DNA of 64,000 nucleotides from Chryseobacterium sp. Leaf405. GTDB taxonomy: Bacteria > Bacteroidota > Bacteroidia > Flavobacteriales > Weeksellaceae. This document shows positions 43,736-50,523 of this stretch, in pieces. The DNA lies in assembly GCF_001425355.1 (NCBI RefSeq), contig NZ_LMQN01000012.1:544034-608033 (forward strand), given 5' to 3'. How positions within the stretch are numbered: the first letter of the stretch is position 1; each line of letters opens with the position of its first letter. The notes below the pieces were generated by a model that was not told where the DNA came from, ran no database searches, and saw only the letters and a list, made by a program, of their open reading frames with translations. Made by a program: the position numbers and the translations under genes.

Positions 43736-43867
43736 TCATCCTTTTACGGTTCCCGGAATATCGCCTGGCTGAGTAGATCTGGACCGAGTCATAGGCGCCA
43801 TTACGAATCTGTTCTCTAATTGGTTTTCTCCTAATTGATAAGGTTGAAATAATTGATTATACTTCAT
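43736..43867 (-). pseudogene. N-terminal remnant of a second old yellow enzyme gene
   Basis: On the minus strand an ATG at 43867 opens a 43-codon frame reading MKYNQLFQPYQLG, then ENRFVMAPMTRSRSTQPGDI, then a stop at 43736. This is the start of an alkene reductase of the old yellow enzyme family, cut off after the first FMN-binding strand. Nothing recognisable follows. It is only 140 bp from an intact operon with a related enzyme, and 66 bp from an IS1595 element, so a deletion next to the insertion is plausible. Confidence 0.8.
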
Positions 43868-43925
43868 CTTGATATTATTAAATGGTTATAGTTTTCTTAA
43901 GTTTTAAGGATGATCGAAATTGTAA

Positions 43926-43957
43926 TTAATTAAGGCACCTACATACTATTTTACACT
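43926..43957. repeat. Left target duplication and terminal inverted repeat of the IS1595 element
   Basis: The direct repeat TTAATTAA (43926-43933) is followed by the 24-bp terminal repeat beginning GGCACCTACATACTATTTTA (43934-43957), which is the exact reverse complement of 46487-46510. Confidence 0.9.
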
Positions 43958-43977
43958 AAGTTAAAATACAAATAAAT

Positions 43978-44005
43978 AAGAGCCTATCTAATTAGATAGG
44001 CTCTT
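43978..44005. terminator. Perfect palindrome, terminator of the left passenger gene
   Basis: A 28-bp perfect palindrome with arm AAGAGCCTATCTAA. It sits 23 bp after the stop of the passenger gene on the minus strand. It can act as terminator, or mark a site for the element. Confidence 0.65.
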
Positions 44006-44028
44006 AAATGTCTTATTTCTTTATTTGA

Positions 44029-44400
44029 TTAATCTCCATAACTATCTTGAATTACCAGCCATTTATGATGTATGTCATTATACCTATCACTTTGATTCCA
44101 AGTCATTGATTTCCCAACAGATAACAGTCTTATTTGTACATCATACATTGGTTTGATTATTTTAGGATAATTTTTTTCTACATAAGTTGTGCTTTTATGT
44201 TTTTTAACAAGAGTTACATATTGATCTGTCAATGAATTGTATTGAGTTAATGCTTTATTGACATCATTAATAAACTTTTGTTTTTGTTCATTAGCGTATC
44301 GTTGAGAATATTCTCTTTCTTGTTTGTATTGCTGATATGACTTTTGTGCTGATACATATATGCCACAGAATAGAACTGTTACATAAATAATTTTCTTCAT
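44029..44400 (-). CDS. Passenger gene: secreted protein of unknown function
   Basis: 123 residues. A clear signal peptide, MKKIIYVTVLFCGIYVSAQ, then a Lys/Tyr/Gln-rich helical mature part (KSYQQYKQEREYSQRY) with no motif I recognise. It is carried inside the IS1595 element between the left terminal repeat and the transposase, on the opposite strand. A palindromic terminator follows. It is not part of the transposition machinery as far as I can see. Confidence 0.75.
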   Translation of the reverse strand: MKKIIYVTVLFCGIYVSAQKSYQQYKQEREYSQRYANEQKQKFINDVNKALTQYNSLTDQYVTLVKKHKSTTYVEKNYPKIIKPMYDVQIRLLSVGKSMTWNQSDRYNDIHHKWLVIQDSYGD

Positions 44401-44464
44401 AATTTTTTAAAATTGTTTTAATAGTTTAAACTCCACAAAGCTATTTTGTAGATAGATAATTTCC

Positions 44465-44486
44465 TTACGGATTTCCGTAATACGGA
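44465..44486. repeat. Overlapping palindromes with TTACGGA/TCCGTAA units
   Basis: TTACGGA (44465-44471), TCCGTAA (44474-44480) and TACGGA (44481-44486) overlap to make two nested palindromes. TCCGTAA occurs again at 44749-44755 and 45854-45860 around the transposase gene. Confidence 0.5.
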
Positions 44487-44551
44487 TAAACATAAATTGA
44501 TTTTGTTTTCTTCTGAGTTCCGAAGAAGAGTTGTTATTAGATAAAAAGAAA

Positions 44552-44691
44552 GCGTGGAACTGCTAACAAATTCTATCTAACGGGCTCTGGTAAGCCTTGG
44601 ACTAAAATAAGTAGCAGCCCACGCCATAAGAGTATAGCGTAGGTCAGTCTACTTATTATCGTCCTAAATTAAATTTACCAGATTCGTTAGA
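44552..44691 (+). ncRNA. Strongly structured ~120-nt segment in the IS1595 element
   Basis: Between 44576 and 44691 five helices nest in order: TCTAACG with CGTTAGA (44576-44582, 44685-44691); TCTGGTAA with TTACCAGA (44586-44593, 44675-44682); GGAC with GTCC (44599-44602, 44661-44664); AATAAGTAG with CTACTTATT (44606-44614, 44649-44657); ACGC with GCGT (44621-44624, 44637-44640). An upstream GCGTGG (44552-44557) can pair with CCACGC (44619-44624) as an alternative. The outer boxes resemble integron attC R boxes, but no integrase is present. Strand and class are not certain; it could be an RNA, an attC-like site, or an element-specific structure. Confidence 0.5.
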
Positions 44692-44880
44692 GACAATAAG
44701 TTAAACGTTTTCTATGTGTTCGAAAATGTCTTATTAGGATTTCATATATCCGTAATATTTAACAAATATAAAGAGTTTTTTCAAAGTTGAAAATATCATG
44801 TGTTTTTTTAGCGCAACATTAGCTCTTCAATCTTATAATTCATTCATAAAACGGATAGTATTCTTCTAACAATAGAAGAT

Positions 44881-45810
44881 ATGAATATTTTTAATGAACT
44901 AAAAATCAAATCATTAAAACAATTAATTTTGACGTTTTCGGATGAACAAACGTGCATTAATTTTTTAGAAAAGATTTTTTGGGATGGAAATCCAGTTTCG
45001 CCTTTTGATAAAAGTTCAAAAGTTTATAAATGTAAAGGGAATAGATACAAGTGTAAAAACACAGGAAAATATTTTACAATAAGAAATATTGGAATTTTTA
45101 AGAATTCAAACCTTAAGCTTCAAGATTGGTTTATCGCAATATGGTTATTTACAAGTCATAAAGGTGGTCTATCATCAATGCAATTGCAAAGAGAGCTGAA
45201 TTTGACACAGAAAACGACATGGTTCATTCTTAAAAGATTAAGAGAATGTTCCAAATTTGAAAATCAACATTTTTTATCTGGAGAGGTTGAAATTGATGAA
45301 ACCTACGTAGGTGGCAAAAATAAAAATCGTCATGCAGACAAGAAAGTAAAACATTCACAAGGACGTAGTTTTAAAGACAAAGTTCCTGTTTTAGGAATGA
45401 TTGAGCGTAAAGGTAAAGTTGTTGCTCATGTGGTAGAATCTGTAAGTGCTGAACAATTAGAACCTAAAATATTAGAGACAATAAACTTATTTGATACTGT
45501 CTACACAGACGAATGGAAAGCATATAATGACTTACATAAATATTATAATCATTCAATTGTAAATCATGGTAAGAAAGAATATGTGAATGGTAATACAAGT
45601 ACAAACTGTATTGAGAATTTTTGGGGGAATTTAAAGCGTGGAATTATTGGTGTCTATAGAGTTGTATCAAGAAAACATCTTCAGAAATATATCTTTGAAT
45701 TTGTATTCAGACACAACACAAGAAAGATGAGCCCGAGTGAAAGATTTATACACTTGATTTCAAATGTCAAAGGATGTAATTTGACTTATCAGAGACTTAT
45801 AGCTAAATAA
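44881..45810 (+). CDS. IS1595 family transposase (ISXO2-like)
   Basis: 309 residues. An N-terminal Cys-containing zinc-ribbon-like part (VYKCKGNRYKCKNTGKYFTI), a helix-turn-helix region (LQRELNLTQKTTWFILKRL), and the DDE-type catalytic domain: EIDETYVGGKNKN (first Asp), TDEWKAYNDL (second Asp), and STNCIENFWGNLKRGI with HNTR near the end. This is the ISXO2-like DDN/E set that marks the IS1595 family. The terminal repeats and 8-bp target duplication around it agree. A terminator begins at its stop codon. Confidence 0.93.
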   Translation: MNIFNELKIKSLKQLILTFSDEQTCINFLEKIFWDGNPVSPFDKSSKVYKCKGNRYKCKNTGKYFTIRNIGIFKNSNLKLQDWFIAIWLFTSHKGGLSSMQLQRELNLTQKTTWFILKRLRECSKFENQHFLSGEVEIDETYVGGKNKNRHADKKVKHSQGRSFKDKVPVLGMIERKGKVVAHVVESVSAEQLEPKILETINLFDTVYTDEWKAYNDLHKYYNHSIVNHGKKEYVNGNTSTNCIENFWGNLKRGIIGVYRVVSRKHLQKYIFEFVFRHNTRKMSPSERFIHLISNVKGCNLTYQRLIAK

Positions 45811-45846
45811 AAATCTCACTATAATGAAAAATAGTGAGATTTTATT
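45810..45846 (+). terminator. Terminator after the transposase gene
   Basis: AAAATCTCACTAT (45810-45822) pairs perfectly with ATAGTGAGATTTT (45831-45843), an 8-nt loop, then a T-rich tail. Confidence 0.85.
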
Positions 45847-45882
45847 GTGGGTTTCCGTAATCAATGTATGGTGATTTCTTTG

Positions 45883-45890
45883 TAATTTTG
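45883..45890 (+). promoter_or_regulatory. Putative minus-7 box for the second passenger gene
   Basis: TAATTTTG fits TAnnTTTG and lies 14 nt before the ATG at 45905. Confidence 0.5.
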
Positions 45891-45904
45891 TGAAAATTAA
45901 AATT

Positions 45905-46219
45905 ATGAAACAATATCATTTATCTTATGATACAAAAGAAAAAAGAGAAAAAATTTTAGAAGTTATATTTGAACATACTGAAGTAAGAAAAGTAGAATCA
46001 TTTTGTGAAAGTACATTAATTTTACATTTCGAGAAATCTCAGCCTAATCTCTTTAATACATTATCAAATAATTTAGGTAAAAACTTTTATTTTGTAGTGT
46101 CTTTAGTTACTCAAATTAAAGATCCTTCAGATAATTCTATCAAAAATATTATTAAATATAAACCAGTTCCTAATTTAAATGATAATCTACAAATTGAGTT
46201 GGAAAGATTTAAAAAATAA
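45905..46219 (+). CDS. Passenger gene: small protein, possible SinR/Cas2-like ferredoxin fold
   Basis: 104 residues, start ATG 45905; an upstream GTG lies in the promoter box. The pattern is strand (KQYHLSYD), helix (KEKREKILEVIFEH), strand (STLILHFEK), helix (PNLFNTLSNNL) and strand (NFYFVVSLVTQI). This order and the opening YHLSYD resemble SinR/Cas2/VapD-type ferredoxin-fold proteins. That is a guess from pattern only; no catalytic residues are seen. It is carried in the IS1595 element and converges with the next gene. Confidence 0.6.
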   Translation: MKQYHLSYDTKEKREKILEVIFEHTEVRKVESFCESTLILHFEKSQPNLFNTLSNNLGKNFYFVVSLVTQIKDPSDNSIKNIIKYKPVPNLNDNLQIELERFKK

Positions 46220-46220
46220 A

Positions 46221-46424
46221 TTAAAGTAAATTAGTATCTTCAAGTATTTCATAATGATAAAATTCTTTCAAATAAAAAGCAATTAAAGTTCCATCAACTT
46301 TAACAAAATTTTTATTGTTGGTTAGTTCAATTGATTTTGGTTGTTTTTTATATCTAACAACATAATCTAACCATACAAACGATTTCCAAAAGAAATTAAA
46401 GATTTTTAGTTTTAAAAAATTCAT
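46221..46424 (-). CDS. Passenger gene: small basic protein of unknown function
   Basis: 67 residues, with many Lys, Phe and Tyr. No signal peptide or motif I recognise. It ends 1 bp from the end of the convergent passenger gene. Its start codon lies in the inner arm of an 18-bp inverted repeat (46419-46436/46453-46470). Coding status is moderately supported by its position and by the intact convergent layout. Confidence 0.5.
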   Translation of the reverse strand: MNFLKLKIFNFFWKSFVWLDYVVRYKKQPKSIELTNNKNFVKVDGTLIAFYLKEFYHYEILEDTNLL

Positions 46425-46470
46425 AACACATAGTATTTAAAGTTATTTTTATATACTATGTGTTATGAAT
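46419..46470. repeat. 18-bp perfect inverted repeat over a passenger-gene start
   Basis: ATTCATAACACATAGTAT (46419-46436) and its exact reverse complement (46453-46470), 16 bp apart. The ATG of the 67-residue gene lies in one arm. The loop holds a TAACTTTA box on the minus strand that partly fits a minus-7 element. Confidence 0.7.
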
Positions 46471-46486
46471 TTTGATTTTTAAATTA

Positions 46487-46518
46487 AGTGTAAAATAGTA
46501 TGTAGGTGCCTTAATTAA
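46487..46518. repeat. Right terminal inverted repeat and target duplication of the IS1595 element
   Basis: 46487-46510 is the 24-bp right terminal repeat, ending TATGTAGGTGCC, followed by the direct repeat TTAATTAA (46511-46518). Confidence 0.9.
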
Positions 46519-47474
46519 AATTCTCGGATTACGGATTTGTCATTATAAGCCATTTCTGCAATTTCGTCTTTGCGTTTAAAGCTGACTCCTTTATGATGTT
46601 TGATATAATTCATAATTTCAGTAGTTGCTGCAACCATTTGCGGTGTTCCGCCAATGCGGTCGTGAAAACTGATAGACATTTGACGTTGTTTCTTTTCAGA
46701 TTCCTGGTAAAGTTGATCAAATTCCAGCTTAACCTGGCGAATAAACTGGTCTGCACTAAAATTTTTTCCTTCGATCAAAACAATGTCATTACATCTTATG
46801 GTATAAGGAACAACTGCAAATTCTTTCCCTTTTATTCTAATTAAAAAAGGTTCATCGCGGCTCAAATCATCGATATGATATTTGAAACCCAGTTCCTGCA
46901 AAATCTCCAGTGTATTGGCTCCACGTCTGAGCCAATTGGCGTTGTAACCGACAGGAGTGAAACCAGTCACTTTTTTAATCGCATCAGCACCATCTTTAAT
47001 GAATTTCTTTTCGGTTTCGTAAGACATCGAGTATTGCGTTGCCCAATTCATACCATGTGCAGCTGCTTCATGGCCTCTTTCCACAATTTCTTTAGCAAGT
47101 GCCGGATTTTTCAGTACTGCTGATCCTACCATATGCGAGGTAACTTTTATTCCAAGCCTATCCCAATTGTCAAGCATTCTGGGGATTCCTTCTTTGTAAC
47201 CATATTGATACCAGGTTTCTCCAGGAAGATCCACAAATCCTTTTTGCATATTTTGAGGGAATGGACTCTCAGCATTTACCGGTTGTCCGCCGGCTTCAAA
47301 CTGCATTGATACCGAAACCACCAAACGTGAACCGTCTGCCCACTTTGCACTTTCATTTTTATAATCAACATTTTGATCAATATTTGGAGGAGATGCGAAT
47401 ACTTTTAAAGGTTGTACAAGGCCTGCAAGTCCAATTAGACTTGTTTTCTTTATAAAATCTCTTCTGTTACTCAT
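46515..47474 (-). CDS. Polysaccharide deacetylase-like protein (PuuE group)
   Basis: 319 residues. A Tat-type signal at the start (SNRRDFIKKTSL), so it is probably exported. The NodB-like barrel has SVSMQFEAGGQ near the start, GHEAAAHGMNW with metal His, and SFHDRIGGTP near the end. It resembles the PuuE/allantoinase-like deacetylase group more than chitin deacetylases. The stop codon TAA lies inside the IS target duplication, so the gene ends exactly where the element inserted. Last gene in a cluster of exported enzymes; 18 bp after the NTF2-like gene. Confidence 0.85.
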   Translation of the reverse strand: MSNRRDFIKKTSLIGLAGLVQPLKVFASPPNIDQNVDYKNESAKWADGSRLVVSVSMQFEAGGQPVNAESPFPQNMQKGFVDLPGETWYQYGYKEGIPRMLDNWDRLGIKVTSHMVGSAVLKNPALAKEIVERGHEAAAHGMNWATQYSMSYETEKKFIKDGADAIKKVTGFTPVGYNANWLRRGANTLEILQELGFKYHIDDLSRDEPFLIRIKGKEFAVVPYTIRCNDIVLIEGKNFSADQFIRQVKLEFDQLYQESEKKQRQMSISFHDRIGGTPQMVAATTEIMNYIKHHKGVSFKRKDEIAEMAYNDKSVIREF

Positions 47475-47492
47475 TGTTATTAGATTTTAAAT

Positions 47493-47966
47493 TTATTGAA
47501 ATGCCTTTTCGATGATCAAAGTTTCTTCATACATAGAAAATTGGGTTATCAAATTATTTTCTACGGTAATGTGCATGGCAAAAGGCATCTTAAAATGTTT
47601 TTCGGTTTTCTTCACAGTTCTTTCAACCATTCCAAATACCGCAACCTGATTGCCTCGAAGCAAAAAAGATTGAGCTTCAAACTTATCAGATCCTTCAACA
47701 AAATAGGTGAAAAGTGTTCTGAATAATGCTGAAATCTCCTCTCTTTTGGAACGGTGTCCTGTCCAGGGCATATATTTGGATTCAAAAATATACCAGTCGA
47801 CTTTCTCAGCCACAACCGACGATATTTTTTCCGGATCTTTTGATCCTACGTATTCAAAGAATTTTTCTACCGTTTGTTTTGTCTTAATTTCCTGATCAGT
47901 AAAATTCTGTGCCTGCGCAGGAAAACTGAAAAGCAGAATGAATATGAATAGTTGTAAAGTTTTCAT
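47493..47966 (-). CDS. Exported NTF2/SnoaL-like protein
   Basis: 157 residues. A signal peptide (MKTLQLFIFILLFSFPAQAQ), then an NTF2/SnoaL-like fold: TVEKFFEYVGSKDPEKISSVVAEKVDWY, FRTLFTYFVEGSD and a C-terminal strand ITQFSMYEETLIIEKA. Such proteins are small ligand-binding or dehydratase-like enzymes. It may act on the substrate processed by its neighbours, but no activity can be assigned. Confidence 0.8.
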   Translation of the reverse strand: MKTLQLFIFILLFSFPAQAQNFTDQEIKTKQTVEKFFEYVGSKDPEKISSVVAEKVDWYIFESKYMPWTGHRSKREEISALFRTLFTYFVEGSDKFEAQSFLLRGNQVAVFGMVERTVKKTEKHFKMPFAMHITVENNLITQFSMYEETLIIEKAFQ

Positions 47967-48067
47967 TTTGATTGATTTATAAAGGTTTTAATGAGTTTTT
48001 TGAACAATTACACCTTAGTTTACCATCCTGATTTCTATGACAAACTAAGAGGTTAATCTTTCAAGAA

Positions 48068-49441
48068 TTAAAATCGGACCTGTGAAGTAATTCCCGTAAA
48101 GAATATATTTTTTCCTATTCCTGAAGCTTTGATATAATCTTTTGCCAGGAACCAAGTCGCTTCGAGCCTGAAATAAAGAAATGGAGTAGGCTCCCAGATA
48201 ATTTCACTTTCAAGCTGATTGCCGATTTTCTTTTTTGTCGTGGTATTTGACGGGTAAATCATAGAAGTGTTTGGCGCATAAATCCCATCATTTCCACTGT
48301 ATCGCCAAAACATATCGTAATCAACCACCCAATCGATGTTTTTGGTGATTTCAAAACTGATGGAAGGATGAAGATCAATAAGGTTGGAAGGTCCAATCAC
48401 AGAAGCCAATCCAAAATAGGCACCTCTCGGGAAAAGCGGATTGAAAGTCTGCAATTTTGAATCACCTTCATATTTGTCTCCGCTTATCACTTCAGTTTTG
48501 AAGCCGATTTCCGGATGAAATTTTATGGAATTAAAACGATAACCTGTATTGATTGAAGCTGTCCATGCATTGATATCTTTGCTTCCAACATCACCAAATT
48601 GATACACCGCTTCTCCATCATAACGCCAGCTTTCAGATTTCCCCCAAATCCTTGCTCCTAAAGAATGACGAATTTCCTTTCCCATTGCGTCGTTAAAATT
48701 AGCTTTCAATCTTTCATATCCTAAATAATAAAGATCAATATTTTTAACAACCGGGATTTTATTAAATACGAAATAACTTCCCCAGAATTGTCGATCCTGA
48801 TTAGAATTGTCATCGAAAATTCCATCTTTTGCCACAACATAATGACTGAAAAATAAATCGGCGGAGACATTTTCTTTTCCTGCCATCACTTTTACGCCGT
48901 CGAAAGATTGTCGGTTGTTGGGACCATCACGAAGCGCTACTAAACGTTGCGAACCATACGAAAGTTCCTGCCTTCCTGCCCTCACAATCAATCTTTTACC
49001 GTTTTCATTAATGAAATTAAAATCTGCAAAAGCCTGATGAACGTCAAGAGGATTTTGATCGATCGGGCTCGGATCGATTCTTCCGTCCGCCAAACTGCTC
49101 TGTACCTGAACAAAAGCTCTGAAAAATTTTCCTGCATGAAAATCGGTGTGGAGGAAATATCGCGATAATACATAACCGTCATTGTCCTGTTCGCCATCTC
49201 CCCAGTTCTCATTTTTAGCATAGAAATATTGAAATCTGATATCGCCTCCAAAACTGAAATAGATATTTTTTGATTTGTCTGCCGGGAGAAACTTCATGGT
49301 TTTGTACCAATTTCCTTTTGTTGAATCTTTCTTTAGAAAACTGTAATCTTCATCTTGCCGACTCGATTTAAAAGACGGATATTCCTGTGCAAAGCATGAT
49401 AATGGAATCAATGAAACCAGTAATAACAGTTTATTTTTCAT
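48068..49441 (-). CDS. Alginate-export family outer-membrane porin
   Basis: 457 residues. A signal peptide (LSLIPLSCFAQ region) and a beta-barrel pattern of the alginate export family (AlgE-like): FSFGGDIRFQYFYAKNENWGD, YVLSRYFLHTDFHAGKFFRAFVQVQSS, VRAGRQELSYGSQRLVALRDGPNNRQSFDGVK. The last residue is Phe, as expected for an outer-membrane barrel. ATG 49441 is used, since the longer frame starts at TTG. In this cluster it may import or export an acidic polymer or small organic acid, which is an inference. Confidence 0.82.
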   Translation of the reverse strand: MKNKLLLLVSLIPLSCFAQEYPSFKSSRQDEDYSFLKKDSTKGNWYKTMKFLPADKSKNIYFSFGGDIRFQYFYAKNENWGDGEQDNDGYVLSRYFLHTDFHAGKFFRAFVQVQSSLADGRIDPSPIDQNPLDVHQAFADFNFINENGKRLIVRAGRQELSYGSQRLVALRDGPNNRQSFDGVKVMAGKENVSADLFFSHYVVAKDGIFDDNSNQDRQFWGSYFVFNKIPVVKNIDLYYLGYERLKANFNDAMGKEIRHSLGARIWGKSESWRYDGEAVYQFGDVGSKDINAWTASINTGYRFNSIKFHPEIGFKTEVISGDKYEGDSKLQTFNPLFPRGAYFGLASVIGPSNLIDLHPSISFEITKNIDWVVDYDMFWRYSGNDGIYAPNTSMIYPSNTTTKKKIGNQLESEIIWEPTPFLYFRLEATWFLAKDYIKASGIGKNIFFTGITSQVRF

Positions 49442-49479
49442 AATCAAATAGTTAAAAATTAATTATTGCTAATAGTTTG

Positions 49480-50493
49480 TTAATTAATGTTTTGCTTAAT
49501 GTCTTTATAAGCATTCGGAATATTAAAATTGAAATGTAGCCAGTTGAAAAGTTCGTAACCTTTATCAAATTCTTTCATGGTTACGGTTGCTTTTGTCTGT
49601 TCCAAACTCAATCCTTTTTTCACAGCTTCTTCTACATTTTTCTGCAAAGCTGTGACGTAATCAATTGTGTACTTAATACCTGCTTTATTAGTAATTCTTC
49701 CATGTCCGGGAACGACAATATCTTTATCAGAAATCATATTATAGATTTTGTTGAGGTTTTTCACGGGTTCGAGGAAATAACCGTCAAACAACCATGGAAT
49801 TGCCGGACTTTCCGCAATAAAAGGATTTCCAGCCCATAAAACATTTCCCGTAGGAGATTTAAGATAAACAAAAAGATCCGCCGGAGATTGCGCAGTTCCT
49901 ACATTAATGATCTCAACGATATTTCCTTTTCCAATATCGATTTTCATGGTTTGATTGATGGCAATTGTAACATCTGCAGGCCTGTAAACACTTTCTTCAA
50001 TGCCACGCCCGCTTCCAAAAAGTCCTATCATAAACTGTTTGATATTATCATAATTCTTTGAAAGATTTTCTTTGCAGAATTCATTTTGAATAATAATGGT
50101 TTCTTTTGGCAGGAGATAATTTCCAAAGCAATGATCGCCGTGATCGCTTGTGTTAATCGCATAAACAATAGGCTTATTGGTCACTGATCTGATTAATTTA
50201 TATAACTGATCGTACAATCCTTTACTTAGCATTGTTTCAATTAATAAAACACCTTTGTCACCTACAATAAATCCCGCTGAGGTTGCTTGCGGAATCCCTT
50301 TTGTGGTTTCGGTTTCGGTGGTGCTTGGTGAAACTGTGTATACATTTTCTGAAATTTTATGGAGTTTCAAAGTCACTTTATTCGCATCCCAGATTGGTAG
50401 GTGTTTGGGCATAGCGAATTGTGCGTAAATATTGTTAGTGAGCAAGCAAAATGCAAAAATCAATAGTATTGAAGTTATTTTTTGAAGTTTCAT
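49480..50493 (-). CDS. Exported MBL-fold metallo-hydrolase
   Basis: 337 residues. A signal peptide ending NNIYAQ, then a metallo-beta-lactamase fold. The metal motif is SDHGDHCFGNYL, a variant of HxHxDH. Downstream metal residues lie in VVPGHGRITNK. Close relatives hydrolyse or detoxify small molecules, but the substrate is not evident. It lies 38 bp upstream of the porin gene on the same strand. Confidence 0.87.
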   Translation of the reverse strand: MKLQKITSILLIFAFCLLTNNIYAQFAMPKHLPIWDANKVTLKLHKISENVYTVSPSTTETETTKGIPQATSAGFIVGDKGVLLIETMLSKGLYDQLYKLIRSVTNKPIVYAINTSDHGDHCFGNYLLPKETIIIQNEFCKENLSKNYDNIKQFMIGLFGSGRGIEESVYRPADVTIAINQTMKIDIGKGNIVEIINVGTAQSPADLFVYLKSPTGNVLWAGNPFIAESPAIPWLFDGYFLEPVKNLNKIYNMISDKDIVVPGHGRITNKAGIKYTIDYVTALQKNVEEAVKKGLSLEQTKATVTMKEFDKGYELFNWLHFNFNIPNAYKDIKQNIN

Positions 50494-50523
50494 AAGGGTA
50501 GTTTTTGAATTGTTAAAATGGTT

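Larger units (their letters stand above)
43934..46510. mobile_element. IS1595-family insertion element with passenger genes
   Basis: A 2,577-bp element. It has perfect 24-bp terminal inverted repeats that begin GG, an 8-bp target duplication TTAATTAA on both sides, as is usual for IS1595, an IS1595 (ISXO2-like) transposase at 44881-45810, and three passenger genes (44029-44400, 45905-46219 and 46221-46424). A structured segment lies at about 44552-44691. All ends are intact, so the insertion looks recent. The element ends exactly at the stop codon of the downstream deacetylase-like gene without changing its product. Confidence 0.92.

Noticed and set aside
44576..44691. Calling this a true integron attC site
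   Set aside because: R boxes fit only approximately (GTTAGAG lacks the final pyrimidine), no integrase or cassette array is present, and the neighbouring passenger gene is oriented away from it.
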